A stretch of 64,000 bases of DNA. Source: Paenibacillus wynnii. GTDB lineage: Bacteria > Bacillota > Bacilli > Paenibacillales > Paenibacillaceae. Location of the stretch: the NCBI RefSeq assembly GCF_000757885.1, contig NZ_JQCR01000003.1, forward strand, positions 806,001-870,000. The letters run 5' to 3'. Under the pieces are notes generated by a model, which saw only the letters and a list, made by a program, of their open reading frames with translations, made no database searches and was not told the origin of the DNA. A program made the translations under genes and the position numbers. Shown here one piece after another: positions 61,217-64,000 of the stretch. The stretch's first letter is position 1. Each line of letters opens with the position of its first letter.

Positions 61217-63411
61217 GTGATAATCCATTTTACCGGCTGGCTCCATTTATTAAGGAGTTCATATATAAGAATCGCTGGGAAACCTTGCGTGAGGCGCAAG
61301 TGGACGCTTGCCGTGTGTTGTTCGATACGCCGCATCATTTACTTATCGCCTCGGGTACGGCTTCCGGCAAAACAGAAGCGGCTTTTTTTCCTGCACTTAC
61401 CGAGCTTCATGAACGTCCATCCACTTCAGTAGGAATTCTATATATTGCTCCCCTTAAAGCTTTAATTAACGATCAATTTACCCGTTTGAACGACTTGTTG
61501 AGGGAAGGCGGAATTCCCGTTTGGCATTGGCATGGCGACGTACCTCAGGCCGACAAAACCAAGCTGATGCAGAATCCTTCGGGTGTCCTGCAGATTACAC
61601 CGGAATCACTTGAAGGCCTGCTCATGAACCGCCCCAATGCGATTCCGGCATTATTCCATGATTTACGCTTCATTGTAGTTGATGAAGTTCATGCGTTCAT
61701 GGGAGCCGACCGCGGTATTCAAGTCCTGAGTCAACTGGCTAGAATTTCCCGTATGTCCGGCTGCTATCCACGCCGAATTGGCCTCTCTGCCACGCTTAGC
61801 GACTACGCTTCGGTTACGGAGTGGCTTGCCGCAGGAACAAGAGAGAAGGTGGAGGTATCCGCACCACAGGGAGGGCGTAAGCTTCGTCTTAGTGTGGAGC
61901 ATTTTTCCTTTCCTGATGCACGGGATGAAGTGCAGGCAGAGCATTTGGAGCGTGCACGACAAGCTTACTACGATTATATCTACGACCATACCCATCTTAA
62001 AAAAGCTCTGATCTTCACGAATAGTCGCTCGGATGCCGAGACGGCTACACTGGAGCTGCGGAGAACGGCAGCCAAACGCGGTGAACGGGATGTATTTCAC
62101 GTTCATCACGGCAGTATCTCGGCGATGCTGCGCGAAGAGACCGAAGCTGCACTTCGCCAAGGACAAGGGCCTGCGGTTGCGGCAGCAACCTTAACCTTGG
62201 AGCTTGGCATCGATCTCGGCGAGCTGGAGCGAGTGCTGCAGCTTGGCGCACCTTATAGCTGTGCAAGCTTTGTGCAGCGTCTAGGACGCTCTGGTAGGCG
62301 CGGAGATGCCGCGTCTGAGATGATCTTCGTCACTCCGGAGGAGGAAGACGAGGAGGCACAGCTACCAGCAAGAATGCCTTGGACCTTGCTTCGGGCGATT
62401 GCGGTGATCGAGCTGTACGTGCGGGAGAAATGGGTTGAACCGCTAGTTGTTCGAAAGCTGCCCGTTGGATTACTGTATCATCAGACCATGAGTATCCTGA
62501 AAAGCATGGGGGAAGCCGAACCAGACGACTTAAGAGAGGCTGTACTTAGCCTACCGTCTTTCAGGAGTATTGATCAGACAGACTATGAGACCTTCATGAC
62601 CTACATGATCGGAATAGGTCAAATCGAGCGAATGGATGAAGGAAGCCTAATCATTGGCATGGCTGGAGAGAAAATCGTGAACAACTTCCGGTTTTATGCT
62701 GTGTTCAAGGATGACGAAGAGCATGTTGTCTACAATGGTACAGAAGAAATTGGTTCCATTACAACGGTTCCGCCACCAGGCTATTGCTTTACACTGGCAG
62801 GTAAACTGTGGAAGGTTGAGGAAGTAGATACACGTCATAAGGCGGTATATGTCAAGACTTCACGTGGTAAAGTAGATACTCTATGGCTTGGAGCAGGTGG
62901 GGATGTGCATACCCGTATCATGCGGAAAATCCGCGAAATTCTGGACGAAACCGCACTTTATTCCTATTTAGCTCCAAGTGCCGCGGCACGTCTGGAACGA
63001 GCCCGCCGATTGGCCAAGGAAAGTGGCCTTTTGGAACGATCCGTTCTTCCCGCAGGTGGTGATTCTATGTTCATTATGCCATGGGCAGGCAGTCGGCAAT
63101 TCCGGACCTTGGAAAGATTGCTTAAGAACAATCTAAAAGGTCCACTGAAATTGCGTTCAATTGTACCTATGGAGCCCTATTACATGGTTGTTGCCGGCAG
63201 TACGGATGCGGAAACACTGGAAGCAGAGATTATCGCAGAATCTACCGCTGCCACAGAGCCTTTATCTTTGCTATCACCGGATGAAGCACCTTACCTTGGC
63301 AAGTATGATGAATTCATTCCACATGAACTGCTACGTAAGGCGTTTTCGTTAGATGGGCTGGATGTGCCTGGGTTGATAGAGGTGCTGAAGCAATGGCGAC
63401 AGCCGGAGTAA
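61213..63411 (+). CDS. DEAD/DEAH-box helicase, Lhr/BrxHI-like (SngC-like)
   Basis: A 732-residue SF2 helicase. Motif I SGTASGKTEA (47-56), Ia IAPLKALINDQ, II DEVH (157-160), III LSATLSD (191-197), IV ALIFTNSRSDAET, V ATLTLELGIDLG, VI QRLGRSGRRGD (355-365). The C-terminal half holds an Lhr-type winged helix and a domain with GYCFTLAGKLWKVEEVD, which fits Lhr-core/BrxHI helicases. It is coupled to the ATPase by a 4-nt overlap. Translocation on DNA powered by ATP is family knowledge; in the Shango system its partner genes are required for phage defence. Confidence 0.85.
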   Translation: MSDNPFYRLAPFIKEFIYKNRWETLREAQVDACRVLFDTPHHLLIASGTASGKTEAAFFPALTELHERPSTSVGILYIAPLKALINDQFTRLNDLLREGGIPVWHWHGDVPQADKTKLMQNPSGVLQITPESLEGLLMNRPNAIPALFHDLRFIVVDEVHAFMGADRGIQVLSQLARISRMSGCYPRRIGLSATLSDYASVTEWLAAGTREKVEVSAPQGGRKLRLSVEHFSFPDARDEVQAEHLERARQAYYDYIYDHTHLKKALIFTNSRSDAETATLELRRTAAKRGERDVFHVHHGSISAMLREETEAALRQGQGPAVAAATLTLELGIDLGELERVLQLGAPYSCASFVQRLGRSGRRGDAASEMIFVTPEEEDEEAQLPARMPWTLLRAIAVIELYVREKWVEPLVVRKLPVGLLYHQTMSILKSMGEAEPDDLREAVLSLPSFRSIDQTDYETFMTYMIGIGQIERMDEGSLIIGMAGEKIVNNFRFYAVFKDDEEHVVYNGTEEIGSITTVPPPGYCFTLAGKLWKVEEVDTRHKAVYVKTSRGKVDTLWLGAGGDVHTRIMRKIREILDETALYSYLAPSAAARLERARRLAKESGLLERSVLPAGGDSMFIMPWAGSRQFRTLERLLKNNLKGPLKLRSIVPMEPYYMVVAGSTDAETLEAEIIAESTAATEPLSLLSPDEAPYLGKYDEFIPHELLRKAFSLDGLDVPGLIEVLKQWRQPE

Positions 63412-63456
63412 AGATATACAATTTGACATTGATGTTGGTGAAGGGAGTGTTGAATT

Positions 63457-64000
63457 ATGAATTTTGATATGGTTATGCAGGAGCTTGAAGCTCTCGGCAA
63501 GGAACGAATGAAGAAAATATACGAATCTAATGGCGCTCATGAACCGCTTTTTGGCGTGGCTACAGGTGCAATGAAGCCCATCTTCAAGAAAACTAAAATA
63601 AATCAGCCGTTGGCTGAGCAGCTTTACAACTCAGGGAATTATGACGCAATGTACTTCGCGGGCATTATTGCAGACCCCAAAGCTATGACTGAAGCGGATT
63701 TTGAACGTTGGATCGATGGAGCATATTTTTATATGCTGTCCGATTTTGTGGTTGCAGTAACGTTGGCAGAATCTGATATTGCTCAACAAGTTGCCGATAA
63801 ATGGATCGCAAGCGGTGAAGAGCTAAAGATGTCAGCGGGCTGGAGTTGTTACTGCTGGCTTTTGGGTAGCCGTCCAGACAGTGAATTTTCCGAAAGTAAA
63901 ATAGCCAATTTGCTTGAACTTGTGGAAAATACGATACATGGTTGTCCTGAACGAGCTAAATACGCTATGAATAGTTTTATTTACACAGTGGGGGTATCCT
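63457..64000 (+). CDS. DNA alkylation repair (AlkD-like) protein, cut by window end
   Basis: An ORF open to the last base (181 codons in view). MNFDMVMQELEALGKERMKKIYESNGAHEPLFGVATGAMKPIFKK is the start typical of AlkD-like HEAT-repeat glycosylase relatives (PF08713). Later segments ALAEQLYNSGNYDAMYFAGIIADPKAMTEADFERWIDGAYFYMLSD also match, although the family's second half is out of view. AAGGGAG lies 9 nt before ATG. It starts 45 bp after the helicase in the same direction, so cotranscription is possible. 3' end not visible. Confidence 0.75.
   Translation, partial: MNFDMVMQELEALGKERMKKIYESNGAHEPLFGVATGAMKPIFKKTKINQPLAEQLYNSGNYDAMYFAGIIADPKAMTEADFERWIDGAYFYMLSDFVVAVTLAESDIAQQVADKWIASGEELKMSAGWSCYCWLLGSRPDSEFSESKIANLLELVENTIHGCPERAKYAMNSFIYTVGVS

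Noticed and set aside
58339..63411. BREX system
   Set aside because: BrxD-like ATPase and BrxHI-like helicase are present, but no PglX methylase, PglZ phosphatase or BrxC/PglY is in view. The TerB-N protein fits the Shango trio instead.
1..64000. CRISPR array, tRNA or rRNA genes, insertion sequences, prophage
   Set aside because: Looked for and not seen: no regularly spaced repeats, no tRNA-like cloverleaf, no transposase, integrase or phage structural gene.

Overview
The window reads as a chromosomal segment of a spore-forming Bacillota close to Paenibacillus. Supporting signs are the ylbH-coaD-ylbJ-ylbL-ylbM-ylbN-rpmF gene order, a fapR-plsX-fabH-fabD-fabG-acpP-fabF-rnc-smc-ftsY cluster, a YjcZ-type sporulation miniprotein, sigma-A promoters of TTGACA/TATAAT type, frequent GTG and TTG starts behind GGAGG-type ribosome sites, and moderate GC. 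Species assignment is inference. I see no tRNA, rRNA, CRISPR array, transposase or prophage gene.

Layout. 1-1000: a sporulation miniprotein and a two-gene operon (winged-helix protein, YolD-like protein) with an SOS-box-like site at its promoter. 1.3-7.0 kb: housekeeping ylb cluster (rsmD, coaD, ylbJ, ylbL/sepM-like protease, tmcAL, yceD, rpmF). 7.2-18.9 kb: fatty-acid and phospholipid genes led by FapR with a FapR-type operator, then rnc, smc and ftsY. 19.3-22.6 kb: three-gene cassette of circularly permuted ATP-grasp, alpha-E and transglutaminase proteins. 22.8-31.4 kb: dehydrogenases, a DUF2087 regulator, a GIY-YIG protein, the helicase HrpB, a YflT stress protein with a sigma-B-like promoter, and a homologue of the Bacillus replication terminator protein. 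31.5-38 kb: DivIVA-like protein, hybrid histidine kinase, and a glcT-crr-ptsG operon behind a RAT antiterminator/terminator. 38-46.4 kb: small metabolic genes, a LysR regulator and pstSCAB. 46.5-56 kb: HTH/membrane pair, a TetR-controlled operon with a double operator, two tandem M29 aminopeptidases, VOC and GNAT proteins, a CNNM/HlyC protein. 56-64 kb: DUF1836 and MFS genes, then a three-gene locus (TerB-N/C protein, DUF2791-type ATPase, Lhr/BrxHI-like helicase) with the architecture of the Shango anti-phage system, followed by an AlkD-like gene cut by the window edge.

Two things stand out. One is the Shango-like defence locus at 58.3-63.4 kb. The other is a family of about 215-250 bp palindromic, RNA-like intergenic repeats in at least four copies (two short-form, two long-form) at 45.4, 47.2, 47.5 and 54.4 kb, with terminal inverted repeats and paired base changes that preserve stems. 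I do not recognise that family.

Starts were adjusted where the longest reading frame ran past a good ribosome-binding site. Assignments are by recognition of motifs and overall similarity; no database search was run.
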